Part shown: positions 10,511-21,811 of the stretch, in pieces
How positions within the stretch are numbered: position 1 is the first letter of the stretch
Layout: every line of letters begins with the position of its first letter
Origin: Zanthoxylum bungeanum
Taxonomy: Eukaryota > Streptophyta > Magnoliopsida > Sapindales > Rutaceae
NCBI GenBank assembly: GCA_019454045.1
Contig: SKCR01017976.1
Span: forward strand, 1-64,000
Length of the DNA stretch: 64,000 nt
Reading direction: 5' to 3'
Made by a program: the position numbers and the translations under genes
The notes under the pieces: model-generated
The model's database searches: none
Seen by the model: only the letters and a program-made list of their open reading frames with translations
What the model was told of the DNA's origin: nothing

Positions 10511-12659
10511 TGATGAGTGGAAAATATATCAATATTTACCGCCCCTTTTACTTAATATTTTGTTTCGTTTCTCGGGTTTGATGAACGTTTTGATGTGTTT
10601 TAGTTTGCAGATAAAATAATATTGGGACATAATGAAATCATTTAGGACGAAATGTGGGTCAAATAAGGGCAAAAATTGGACTTGACATATTAATTTTGGA
10701 GATTGGAAACTTGAAAGGGCGTTTTAACGAAGTGCAGTTTTTGAAATTCCAATTTTGCGCATCTGTCGTATTTTGGGAATTACTTTTACTCCGATATCCG
10801 ATTGATCTGTTCAAGTTCCAGATTAAAGAAGACTCAAAGATCTACAACTTTGAAAGAAAAAATAATTTCGAATTCTGAAGATTTCATACCCGTAATTGAT
10901 AAACCATCCAGAAGTGTGTTGTGTGTAATTATTAAAGTCATTTTCAATCATTTTCAAAGCAAAAATAAATTAATAAATTAATAATAAAAATTATCAAATC
11001 ACCACCAAACATGATAAGCAATTAGTGGAGCAATTAATAATGGATTTGGTGGAGCAATTAGTGGAGCAATTAATAATGGATTTGGTGGATGATTTGATGG
11101 GGGCAAAATTTTGCCTATAAATACCAAGTCATTTCATTTGTAAATTCATACTTTCTTCTAAGGAATTCCTTAAGAATACTAAGAAGATTGTATTTTGTTT
11201 GTTTATTTACAGCTTTCAGTAATTAATTTCTGCTTTCGCACTTTCTTTTCTTTACTTTTCAGTTTTTACTTTCCGCAATTTACTTTTACGTACAGTACTT
11301 TTCTTTCTTTAATTTTCAGTTTTTACTTTTCAGTAATGAGGAGGTAACTCCCCTTTGTTGGGGTAAAAGGTAAAACTTTTATTACTAATATTTAGATTAA
11401 TCTCCCTTAATTATAATATATAAACTAGTTAAAACCTGACTTAACGAGGATACCGCCATATTGGTCGGTTGGTAATTATTTAAATTGGTTTTAACCTGAC
11501 TAAACTGAATACCGCCTGATTGGTCGGTTGGTAATTAATTATTAATTTGACTTAATCTGGATACCGCCTATATGGCTGGTTGGTAATTATCATGCAAAGT
11601 TAATATATTATATTAAGGGAGATATCTAAAATAGAAGTAATAAAAGTGGATCATTTTACCTCAGCATTTTATTTTATTGTACTTTTACTTTATTTACTTT
11701 TCAGCAATTTACTTTCAGCATTTACTTTTCAGTAATTTACTTTCAGCAATTTACTTTCAGCATTTACTTTTCAGTAATTTACTTTCAGCATTTACTTTTC
11801 AGCATTTAATTTTCAGTATTTAATTTCAGCATTTACTTTCTGTCATTTACTTTTCAGCAATTTACTTTTCAGCATTTTACTTTATGTCTTTTATTTTATT
11901 TAAGTTTTTACTAGCCCTAGTTATATGTCGTAACTAAGTTAGTTATATGGGGTTGTGATGAATTCTAATATCACCGGTTTATAAGGGATTATTTTATAGT
12001 TTGGGTAATTTAAAGGTTTACTTATTAAGTCTTAAGCTTAATGCTTCTTGTTGTCTGATCACCAATAAGATTGATGTGGTAAATCTAAAATAAACTTAAC
12101 AAAGGAATTTTAGGTTTCAGCCTTAGACTTAATAGCCCATGATCTTCCTTGAGGATAAATAACCCTTTAATAGATTTCCTTACATGATAGACATATACCT
12201 GTCGGGCGGGGGTAGCCATAATTGGAACTTAAACTTTATGAATCTAGATAATTTGGTTGACATAGACATATGGTTCAATTGGGTTATAATGGGTATTTGC
12301 GTCTGACCATCGACAGAGGCTTTCGCATAATTTAGTGTTCCAGGTTAGTAAAACGATTTATTACACAAACATGAAATAACCACTTCATCTTTTAAAAGAT
12401 ATTAGAAAGATTCGCAACCCTAGATAGTTTCCTAATATTGAATTTTCTTAAAGCTTCTTTCGCGCAATTTTATTTACATGTTTTTAAATTAAAAATCATC
12501 ACCATTTCAAATCAATCAATCAACCTGTTAGATACTAGTAATCATTTGACCTCATAAAATTAATAGATTAGGTATTAAGTCCTCGTGGGATCGATACTTT
12601 TTATACTACTTGAACGATATGTGCGCTTGCATTATACGCGTGTGATTACGCACCGGTCA
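10511..12659 (+). repeat. Athila 3' LTR (about 2.15 kb)
   Basis: Begins TGATGAGTGG and ends CACCGGTCA, followed by the right GTGTT target duplication. It is the same as the 5' LTR apart from point changes, small indels and an extra block at about 11262-11333. The short-unit array is at about 11690-11885. A 74-codon open frame near its start is not a gene. Confidence 0.93.
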
Positions 12660-12664
12660 GTGTT

Positions 12665-13525
12665 GCGAAGAAACATCCATCAGCCAGTAACAGAATGCCG
12701 AGTATATTAAATACTAGCCCAATCAGCATCACTATATGGCACTAATCGGATAGCAGAGTCCATAAGAAAGAAAAAACCACGACTAGAGGTTCCTTGCAAA
12801 AAGTGAATTTTGTAACGAACTGCCACCAAACGAAGAGGGCAAGGAACCTGCATAAACTGACTAACATGTTAAACAAATGAAATATCGGGCCAAGTAATAG
12901 TTATATAATTTAGGTTTCCAACCAACTTTGTATACAAACGGGGATTAGAGAGAAGGTCAACTTCATCACTACGATACTTCACATTCACCTCCAAATGAGT
13001 ATCAACGACACATCTATCTTCTAGACTAGCTAAGTTAATTAACTCTTGGATGTACTTATGTTGATCCAAGAAAGTACAAGTCAGTGTGAAGTGTACCTCA
13101 AAACCTATGAAATGTTACAAAGAACCTAAGTCTTTCATACGAAACGAATTGTGGAGATGCTTCTGAAGCTGGGAAATCAACCTAGTGTCGGTCCCAATAC
13201 TAACAATACCATCCACATACTCCAGAAGCAACACAATACCATTGTCTTGAAAAGAAACATAGAGGAATTATATTGACTTTGGGCAAAGGAGAAATGAAGG
13301 AGCGGAGAGTGAAACTTATCAAACCAAGCACGATGAGCCTATTTCAAGCCATATAGTGATCGCTTCAGCCGACAAACATCTGAAGATGGCAAAGAAAATA
13401 ACCTAGGTGATAATGTCATATAAATCTCTTCCTTAAGATCGTAATGCAAAAAGGAATTTTTAACATCTATCTGTCACAAATTCTAGTCTTTGGAAGCGGC
13501 TATAGCTAAAATAATATGTACCGTG
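12665..13525 (-). pseudogene. Ty1/copia element A, reverse transcriptase to RNase H (broken)
   Basis: Minus strand. The RT core is recognisable in pieces: NLRQIDVKNSFLHYDLKEEIYM-like text at 13420-13500, CRLKRSLYGLK and AHRAWFDKFH at about 13310-13380, then a decayed YVDD region. At 12869-13069 comes the conserved end of RT, KYIQELINLASLED...LYTKLVGNLNYITITWPDISF. Next to the Athila border is an RHSVTGWMFL-type RNase H start. Multiple stops and shifts. It is continuous with 1-78 once the Athila element and one TSD are discounted. Confidence 0.85.
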
Positions 13526-13894
13526 TAAGGATGGTAGAAAAGCCCGAGCTCGATTCGGCCCGGCACAACCCGGACCGGCCCGCCCGGGATCATAAAATCT
13601 TAGGCCGGGCAATATTTTTAGAAGCCTGATCAGGGCTCAACTTATTTAGCCCGGGCCTCGGCTAAAAAAAATTAATTTTTTACTTATTATTTATACTTTG
13701 TAGCATTTGAATTGTTAGTTTATAGACTAAACATTATAATGTATTTGTGAATGATCTTGAAACAAATGTCCTATATTTTATATTTGTATATTCTTAATTT
13801 TAATTTTAATTTTTTTTAAAACGGGCTGGATAAAGCCGGGGTCCAGGCCCGGCCCGAGTCAGTTCGAGCCCGGCCCGACCCATTGTCACTCTTA
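13526..13894. mobile_element. Small non-autonomous hAT-type element (MITE-like), 369 bp
   Basis: Flanked by an 8-bp near-identical duplication GTACCGTG (13518-13525) and GTACTGTG (13895-13902), the size typical for hAT. The ends are imperfect inverted repeats: TAAGGATGG.. at the left and, on the other strand, TAAGAGTGA.. at the right, each running into GGCCCGG-rich subterminal repeats. The middle is AT-rich and non-coding. It interrupts the copia A RT segment. Confidence 0.82.
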
Positions 13895-13902
13895 GTACTG
13901 TG

Positions 13903-14918
13903 GTCATCTAAGCTACATGTGCAAATGTCTCCTCATAATCCACCTCATACTCCTATCGATTATCGAAAGCCACTAACTGAGCTTTATATCTGTCAAGTGA
14001 GCCATCGGCTCGCAACTTAATGGAATAATTACATTTACAGCCAATAAGGTTAACCCCAGCAGGACAAGGAATAATATCCCATGTATGATTCTTTTAAAGA
14101 GCTTGAAGTTCCTATTGCATAACATTTACCCAACAAAGCTATTTAACTGCATGAGAATAAGAGGTAGGAATTGTGATATCGGATAAAGTGGCAAAGATAC
14201 CTATCAGATGGATGAATTGAGCGGATGGACCACCAAAGAGCCACATAAATAGCGGATCGGGTTCAGGAAGGTGTTGTGGAGATGGGGGCTGTCGTCTCTG
14301 ATATACAACATCTGGTTTAAAACTATCGACATGTCTAGATAGATTATCAAAACAAAAAAGCTTTACCAATTCATATGAAGAAATAACTAGTTGCTGAAAG
14401 TAATACTGATTCTCGAAGAAAAACACATTTCGAGATATATGAAAATGATTAGCAACACCATCATAACACACAAATCCTTTTTGAGCAATGATATAACCCA
14501 TGAATGGACACCTTGCAGACTGAGCTGTAAGCTTGTGATGATCATTATGACGTAAGTGAACAAAGCAAACACTCCTAAAAGTGTGTAACATATCATACCC
14601 ATGATTTTTATCATACAAACTATAATAAGGAGAATCAAAATCCAAAGTGGTAGAGGGCAACCGATTAATCAGATGAACAATTATGGATAAAACCTCGACC
14701 TAAAATTTGGGTTGAACTGAAGATTCTAATAGTAGAGTCTGAACTACATCTAGCACATGACGGTTTTTATGTTTAGCCATGTTGAGAAGCATACAGACAT
14801 GACTGTTGAGAGATAATACCTTTTTGCTATAAAAAGGTCTTGAAAGTCATTAGACATATATTCTCCTCCATTATGAGACCATAAAACCTTGATACCGGTA
14901 GAAAATCAGATTTCAATA
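13903..14918 (-). pseudogene. Ty1/copia element A, integrase (broken)
   Basis: Minus strand. From the upstream side: FSTGIKVLWSHNGGEYM (about 14845-14915), decayed text, then ESSVQPKF*VEVLSIIVHLINRLPSTTL (about 14650-14720), then the open stretch 14139-14660 with HTFRSVCFVHLR, HKLTAQSARCPFMGY and KGFVCYD...ISRNVFFFENQY. These are the standard copia integrase C-terminal blocks. The open stretch itself is 173 codons. The upstream part of the element (gag, protease) is missing, cut at the D LTR border. Confidence 0.85.
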
Positions 14919-15313
14919 TGTTAGTTCCATTTTTATTGGCAAAGTCCGTAACAAAATAAGTTCAATTGAGTTGTAATGAGTCTTGAAGATCTTGAAGCAA
15001 TTGGACAAGTATTTGGACAAAATCTGATGGATTTATCAGAGCGATATTCACTCTTTTGAATATTTCAGATGATTTAGAGCTCAAATTGACATGAGGTTAG
15101 TTGAATTGGAGAGTAGACTCGAATATGATCCCGTACATATAAAGAATGTATGATTTTTCCAAGGGATGAGAAAGTTACAATTGTTTTAAGTTACCCTTGA
15201 AAACCAATACGCGACCTGCGTTCGTGTGGTGTTCGTATTTTCGTTTAAACGTTTCGATATAGAAATTTGTTTTTCAGTTTCGTTTGAAGTGAGTTCGAAT
15301 ATCCCTGTGTAAG
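14919..15313 (+). repeat. Copia element D LTR, piece 1 of 3
   Basis: Copia A integrase similarity stops at 14918. A TGTTAGTTCC start lies at 14919, and the sequence runs to GTAAG, where the next element is inserted. I infer it is the 5' part of an LTR continuing at 26526-26917 and 37455-37782, because the last piece is followed by a copia primer site and gag start. No second LTR of this family is in the window to confirm it. Confidence 0.5.
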
Positions 15314-17836
15314 TGTTATGGTTGGTGCTCAGAGTGCCAATCCGGATCGTATTTATGTCTGATTCATAAATATGAACAATTCATTTTTCCATAATATTAC
15401 TTATTTAATGGTCGCACCTCTTGTCTTTTATACACATTTTCGATCTAATTGTGATTAGATATCTAATTATGATTAGATTGAAACTAAATTTGATTTAGTG
15501 ATACGTGTATATTAGACAAAGACCCTAGGATTTACAACGTAGTGCGTAGTGACAACGTAGTTTGTAATTGATATTGGGAAGCGTCACTATAAGTTGTATA
15601 TCCTTAAATAAAGTTCTTGATCAAGATTTGCCAACACAAGTCGGTTAGTAAAACTCCGATGAGACCAGTACATGTCGTATATCGTGACTTGGTCCGATGG
15701 TTTATCCCAATGAACCATGAGTCTCGAGAGACTCGTATAGACATGTAGGTGTTTATTTGATAAACACTGAACGACTCACTAAAGATTTCCTAATAGATGG
15801 TACACCAACATCAATAGGAATCTTCTCGAGTTGAACGAGCATAGTGGTCCTTCGACTTGAGATACCAGTGTGGATATATGAGTTATCCTCCACACTTTGA
15901 TGGTAGTCACGTCACCGATCTATTTAGATCAGACCTCCGCCTGTTCGTTGGGTGTGGACTGATGCTCATGATATCCTGTGTGTATCAAGATAGAATCCGC
16001 CAGTCCTGGGTACAGGGCATAGGCATCCTACACTTGTTTGCGATCTAGTAAATCCATGGTCGTGGTATAACTTTGAAATCAGTTCCGAGTGTTATTTAGA
16101 GATCGTGAAAGTCGACTATATTATACCATAAGGATTTGACGTTCTTATCTATATCTCAGGCATAATATGGATAGTCTGTGACGGAGGGATTATATGTATG
16201 CAATGATCTCGACTTACATAGTTTAGCGAGATTATCCGTGGTCTTCATAATTCATGAGTGGGTGAATTATGGACACGAAATTGGATTTCGTGACGGATAA
16301 ACCTAAACTTAGAGAGTCCCACAATATGAAGTGTACTCGTTGAGCATTTGGGCAACGCTTTATGAATAATACAGATTATTCATAATACTTCATCGGATAA
16401 ATGAGTTAATTCGAATCGTTTAATTGGTTAAATGAAAACACATGCATAAGGGCATTTTTGGTCAATCGTAATTATTGTGTATTTGTATTTGATACATAAT
16501 TTGATTAGATACATATTAATTAATTGTCAAATGAGATTTTGACACATGCCATTAATATATGTATTTTTTATTTAATGTAAATAAAAATACATATATAATA
16601 ACAATTATAGTAATTAATTATTTAGATATTTCAATGTTAAATATTTAAATAATTAAATGATAAACTTTTTTCATAATAGTTATGATAAATATTTAATTAT
16701 AATTGGTTACATGGGGCATGATTTAATTAAACTTTAGGTGTGCAAATTTGATTTGTTAACATAAAGTTTAATTATATTTAATTGATTTAAATTACCAAAA
16801 TGACCATTATACCCTTGTAGAGTCGGTCATGGGAATTTTTAAAGTAAAAAATTTTTCATTTCCTTCTCATGGCTATGTTATGGCCGAACTCCTCCTTAGA
16901 AAAAAGCTCTCAAATTCTCTTGATGATTCAAGATGGGGAATGAAGAAAATCAAGAAAAAAAGCCAAGGAATGAGAGGATTAAATGTAATTCTATAAATCC
17001 CTAAGCTTAGAAAATATGTTTCTTGTTTCTTGATGATCTAGTGAGATCTAGGGTTTCTTCTTTTCTATAAATTTGGGGCTTTTGGATTTGGAGGATGGAA
17101 TTGGAAGCATATTGCATATGTGAAGTTGTTTTGGATAATATTATTGTAATATTGATTCAATTTTGTCATTTGATGATATGTTGCCATTCTAGAGTGTTAT
17201 GACCACTCTTGTAATGCCTAGAATTATTCTTGGGTGGTTCATTTGTGGTGACTTTGGTTGGAGTTAAGATTAATTAGATTAATGTTGGAAAATTGGATTT
17301 TAAGCATGAAAAATTGATATTTTTACTTCTGGATCAGATCTGGAAATACTGTTCATATGGTGATGAAAATAATGTCATATAAATGTATTGGATGTGTTTT
17401 GGGTGTTGCAACAATTTCCGGAAATTGTTTCGGAGTTGAAATAAGCGAAAACGGTAAAAAATGGCATTACCGGGTGACTTTTGAGCCAACCGGGTGACAG
17501 CTGCCCAAACAGTGAATTTTTCAATGTTCGGGCAGCCCATGAACTGCCCTAATACTATTGGGGCTGACCTGGGTAGCTCTCATGTGTATTGGGTGATCGG
17601 TTCGGTTAAAAACGCGTTTTATGCCATTTTGCGGAAAAAATATTTTCGTAAAAGTTTCGCGACTTTTCTTAGTTATTTATGTCGTTATTTGATATCAAAT
17701 AAATATGTTTAGGTGAAATATGAATGAATTATTCATATTTAATATTGAATAATTCATTCGGTAATTTAAAAAGTTTTAAAATTATGATTTCGCCTGAACA
17801 GCGCTTCCGCCGCGCCCTTTGCTCAAAACCCCAACA
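15314..17836 (+). repeat. 5' LTR of the non-coding element
   Basis: Matches 24023-26525 over its length. Starts TGTTATGGTTGGTGCTCAGA and ends CAAAACCCCAACA. A 63-codon open frame (15857-16048) has a counterpart at 24566-24757 in the other LTR with many replacement changes and is not a gene. Confidence 0.93.
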
Positions 17837-17840
17837 AAAA

Positions 17841-17852
17841 TGATATCAGAGC
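17841..17852 (+). other. Primer binding site, initiator tRNA-Met type
   Basis: TGATATCAGAGC, four bases after the LTR, is the copia initiator-Met primer site TGGTATCAGAGC with one change. Confidence 0.85.
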
Positions 17853-18194
17853 AGGTCTGATTCTTCATCCTTTACATTAGTCATGCTTGATATATGATAC
17901 GTAATCCAATTTTGATGTTCGCACATGCATGTAATTTAGATATTTCTTGACTTTTCGGTTCTACGCTAACGGGAAACGTAACTGAAATTTAATAGTTAAG
18001 TTAAATTATGTTTTCTAAGGTAGAATTGAACTGTTTAGAAGTTGATCTAGATTAAATTATGCATTTGATGTAGAGTAAAGCTTCCTTGTGGAATATCCCC
18101 GCTTAAATAAGGCAATAAAGTAACATGTATTGGATGCATGTTTCTTGGTCCGTCTTGTCAATACGATTTATGGGTATCTTTCTATGGCTGCATC

Positions 18195-18490
18195 CGAGAT
18201 CGTGCCAAAGCAATGAGGGTGTAATGATAGAATTTTATCCATGCCGGATGTATAATTGGTACTAGACAAATTCAAGTGAAAGTGGAAATCATGAACGTGC
18301 CAAAGCTGTCAGGACTACATCGGTAGCTTGAGTTTGTCATTGGCAAGTGATGCCTTGATACGCCTCCTTGTGAACATGCCAAAGCTTTCATAACGAGAAA
18401 TGGTCAGGACAAAAATTAGGAGTCACTAGTGAGTGGTTGACAATGAGTTGTCTACCTAATGAATATACGTAGGCGAGATCGTGCCAAAGA
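18195..18490 (+). repeat. Leader with four spaced CGTGCCAAAG motifs
   Basis: CGTGCCAAAG or CATGCCAAAG occurs at 18201-18210, 18296-18305, 18375-18384 and 18480-18489, each preceded by GAT or GAA. The homologous leader of copia C (minus strand) has four related copies at 33266-33275, 33372-33381, 33451-33460 and 33547-33556. Confidence 0.85.
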
Positions 18491-18544
18491 TGTGAGTCAA
18501 AATATATTCATGGGATCCTACTCTCACTATTGAATTCAATTTAA

Positions 18545-19918
18545 TTATTGAATTCTCGTTCTTCGTTAGGGATTACGGTATTACGTAAAGTAGTGGGAGA
18601 CACTGCTGGGTTAAAAATCCATAACTAAGGCAATGCGTAATTTTATGGAAATTGCTGCTTTTGTATTCATTTATTCTATATTGTTGATAGAATTATACTT
18701 CTAATCCACTGCATGTATATTACTTGAATATGTTTTCTGACTTCTCTTATGGTTGCATATTTCTATAATAGGTTCTAGAATGTTAGTAGACTTAGATATT
18801 GTTAGATTAGTTAAAACCATCGGGAACTGTTGTTTCGATTTTCTTAAAAATCAAGATTGTTAGTGACTTAGTTTCTAAGTCACGATAAGTAATCTAAATA
18901 GATATCTGTTTTACGATATAATTGTCTAGAGAGAATAGTTTCTTGTGCAGTAAGAATTGACACGAATCAGTTCATGTCTTGAGATTCTTAACTGACATTA
19001 AGAAAACTCCATTAGGTATTTGTTTATCTCATAATGAAATTTCTTAGATTTAGTGACTTTTAGAAGTCACGTGTTTGACACAGTTTGCTAATCAATTGTT
19101 TGTAATTGTTGTAAATAATTGAAATCAAATTATAAAGCTAAAGAAAGAAGTTGTGTACAGAGAAGATCGATTCTCACAATATGACAACTATAGGTATTAG
19201 ATACCAGATCTCCCGTCTAGTTAATTAAAATAATATTAATAATTGTTTTGATATTTGATATCAGAACTTGCGACTATTGGATAGTTACTTGTTCTTTATA
19301 AATAATTGTTACATATTTTAATAAGACTAGTAGTGTCATTAGAGATGAACATTAAGAAAAATATTTGGTTAACTAAATAAAATGTTTTATGAGATTTTAT
19401 CACATAAGCATTAGATGTTTATTCTGTATGGTAAAGGATGGTCTGATACGAGACCACACCTCATTTCCTTATCCATTTAATGAATATTATTTAGGATGTG
19501 ATTAAATCTCATTTAACCAATGATCGTCATTGGACCACAGATTTATTAAACTAATACTTTGGAAGTATGTAGTTTAATGAATTAGAAATTGCCTTGGATA
19601 GTTTTTTTTACTTCGTAACTTAATTAATGAATTATCATGACTTGGTTACATGTTTCTAAAAGAATATATATATTGAACGTCTTGAATGGTTCGAGAACTT
19701 TCAATATATTTCTGATGAAATGCGGATAGAATATTTTGAATGGTTCACAGATATTCTATTTGAAGTGTTGAAAACTATATATTAAAATTCATCGTGAGTC
19801 TTTGAATTGTTCAAAGATGTTTGATATGATCAAACATATGAATTTATGGAAATTTGTTCTAAAGTTATTTAATGAATAATGATTCTTACTCAATATTATT
19901 CTTCTACGATTCCATTGT
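18545..19918 (+). other. Non-coding internal region, left part
   Basis: AT-rich. Short imperfect repeats occur near 19670-19830 (TTGAATGGTTC followed by related words three times). I see no coding, RNA gene or terminal repeat here. Confidence 0.6.
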
Positions 19919-19923
19919 GATGG

Positions 19924-21806
19924 TGTTAGTGTCCTAGACATGCCACGGGATCTCTAAGCGTGATTCGTGTGAATACTCAAAGAAGTTGCGGAAAAAACTT
20001 ACATTGATCGATTTCGTTGGATGTTGAAAGTTCAAAACATTTGATGAAGAAGAAGAGCTCCAAGCCTTTTCTTTGTGTTCCAAACTCAAGGATTGGTTTC
20101 CCTAACACCTTGAATGACTCCTTGAATGTGCTAGCAAGAAGAAAATTTGCAATAAAATTTCTAAGGGAGGAAGAGATGCAATCGGCACTTTAGGGGAGAG
20201 GAGAGAGCTTTTTTTATTATTATTTTATGTATTTGATTTTCCAAAATTCAATTATCATTTACCAAAATCAAATTTTGGTATATGTCATTCAAATGACAAA
20301 ATGTGTTTTACAAGTTATCAACCAAATCACCACCAACTTCTATCACCAAAAAGTAAATAAAGTTGACTAATGATTTGAGTTGGTGGGCCCCACTTTAAAA
20401 TTCAAAATTCGAGTGGGCCCGCTAAACACACTTCGGGCTCGAGTTCGTTTAATTCCGAATTAACGAATTTTCCGTTGCGACATAATTAAATATAATTTAA
20501 TTAAATAATTATGCCTAGCAAAATTATTAGTAAAGTCGCTTACGAATTAATTCTAAATTAATTCATTCGCCCGAATTAAAATTCAATTTTAATTCCGCTT
20601 TGAAATCTAATTTCAATTAATATATCAAATATATTATTTAATCGATTAATTCCAAATTAATCGTTCTCTCTCTTCTAATCGAATTTTATCCCAGATAAAT
20701 TCTTGTCGTAATTAATCCTAGATTAATTTTCTCTCTCTCATAATTAATCCCAGATTAATTCTGTTCGAGTCAAACGTTATCGGTGAATCTTTGGGAAGGG
20801 ACCCATGAGATTCCTGGATATGTTGGCAGTAAATTCGGTCGTCGGACTATCTGAACACGTGCGTACCTGGTACCACATTCTTACCGATTTACAGGACATG
20901 GTTGGCTTCTAGCAAAGTACCGTACCTACCTAATTCTCCAGAAATATTCTTTTAAGGAATACATAATCTATACCAGGCGTAGTATACTAAGTATTGTGTA
21001 TTACGATCCAGTATCGGATGTCACATGCTAGGCTTGTGGCTGGAATTGTGTCTGCCCCGTACGAAGCATATATCGGATCACTAGCAACTAGTCTCTTTAA
21101 TCGGATAATCATGACCTTGTCATATTATCCCGATAGTTGCAACATAATAAAGTACATGTTCTGTATCCTTACGTGATCATCATCTCCATATGACGAAGTG
21201 ACACTTCTATCTTGACATCACACCCAATACACTACAATTCTCAATAAACCCAGAAGAGGCGTACACAGAACCTGTTAAAGCCCCGGATGACCAAAACCAA
21301 AGCGTATTGATTTTCGCAAGTATTAGCGATGCAAGTCTCAGGTTAAGACCAAATACACCTACCCTGATTCGGATTCCCATAGACACATAGTCATACTACC
21401 AATGTGATTCTGATGGGTCTATCCAGAGCGAAGCTGTTTCCGTACCATCGGTAAACAGAACCTCCTATTACACTTGCATGAGTATCCAATACCCAAATAT
21501 ATGAGAACTATGTCGTTACGCTTCTATAACGCACACAAGTGTAATACTAGCCTATTCTGCATTATCGATGTCCAGTCTCGATAATACTATGACTAAGGAT
21601 ATTTAATGATTAAATATTTCGTGGATTGATACTGTCTCATATCTTATTAATCCGGAACTAATCATAAGGACTTTTATCATTTATATATTCAAGTAATCTA
21701 ATTACAAAATGATAAAATAGTAATTTCCTTTGTCACATAGTTAATTTGTACAAAAACCACAATGTCTTTTACAAATAGTGATGTTATGGGTCATAATAGT
21801 CCAACA
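19924..21806 (+). mobile_element. Solo LTR, 1.88 kb
   Basis: Starts TGTTAGTGTCC, ends AGTCCAACA, and is flanked by a perfect duplication GATGG (19919-19923 and 21807-21811). There is no internal region, so it is what LTR-LTR recombination leaves. It contains runs of GATTAATTC/TAATCCCAG-type repeats (about 20600-20765). The same family appears on the minus strand at 57591-58427 and 63353-64000. Confidence 0.92.
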
Positions 21807-21811
21807 GATGG

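Larger units (their letters stand above)
79..12659 (+). mobile_element. Complete Athila-type Ty3/gypsy retrotransposon carrying two extra 3' ORFs, one a LOG gene
   Basis: The element is bounded by two LTRs starting TGAT and ending GGTCA, and flanked by a perfect 5-bp target-site duplication GTGTT (74-78 and 12660-12664). A primer site matching the tRNA-Asp 3' end follows the 5' LTR, and a purine-rich tract precedes the 3' LTR. Gag, protease, RT-RNase H and integrase occur in gypsy order and their sequences are of the Athila type. Coding parts hold several stops and frameshifts, so this copy is not autonomous. Between pol and the 3' LTR lie two unrelated ORFs (7717-8268 and 8520-9173) on the element's sense strand. 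It is inserted into the RNase H of a minus-strand copia element. The boundaries are certain; the Athila assignment is family knowledge. Confidence 0.95.

Noticed and set aside
17841..17852. tRNA gene suggested by initiator-Met-like sequence
   Set aside because: Only the 12-base primer complement is present, just after an LTR; no tRNA cloverleaf. The same holds at 33788 and 37785.
18195..18490. CRISPR-like spaced repeats
   Set aside because: Eukaryotic context, 10-bp motifs, variable spacing, and spacers that are homologous leader sequence.
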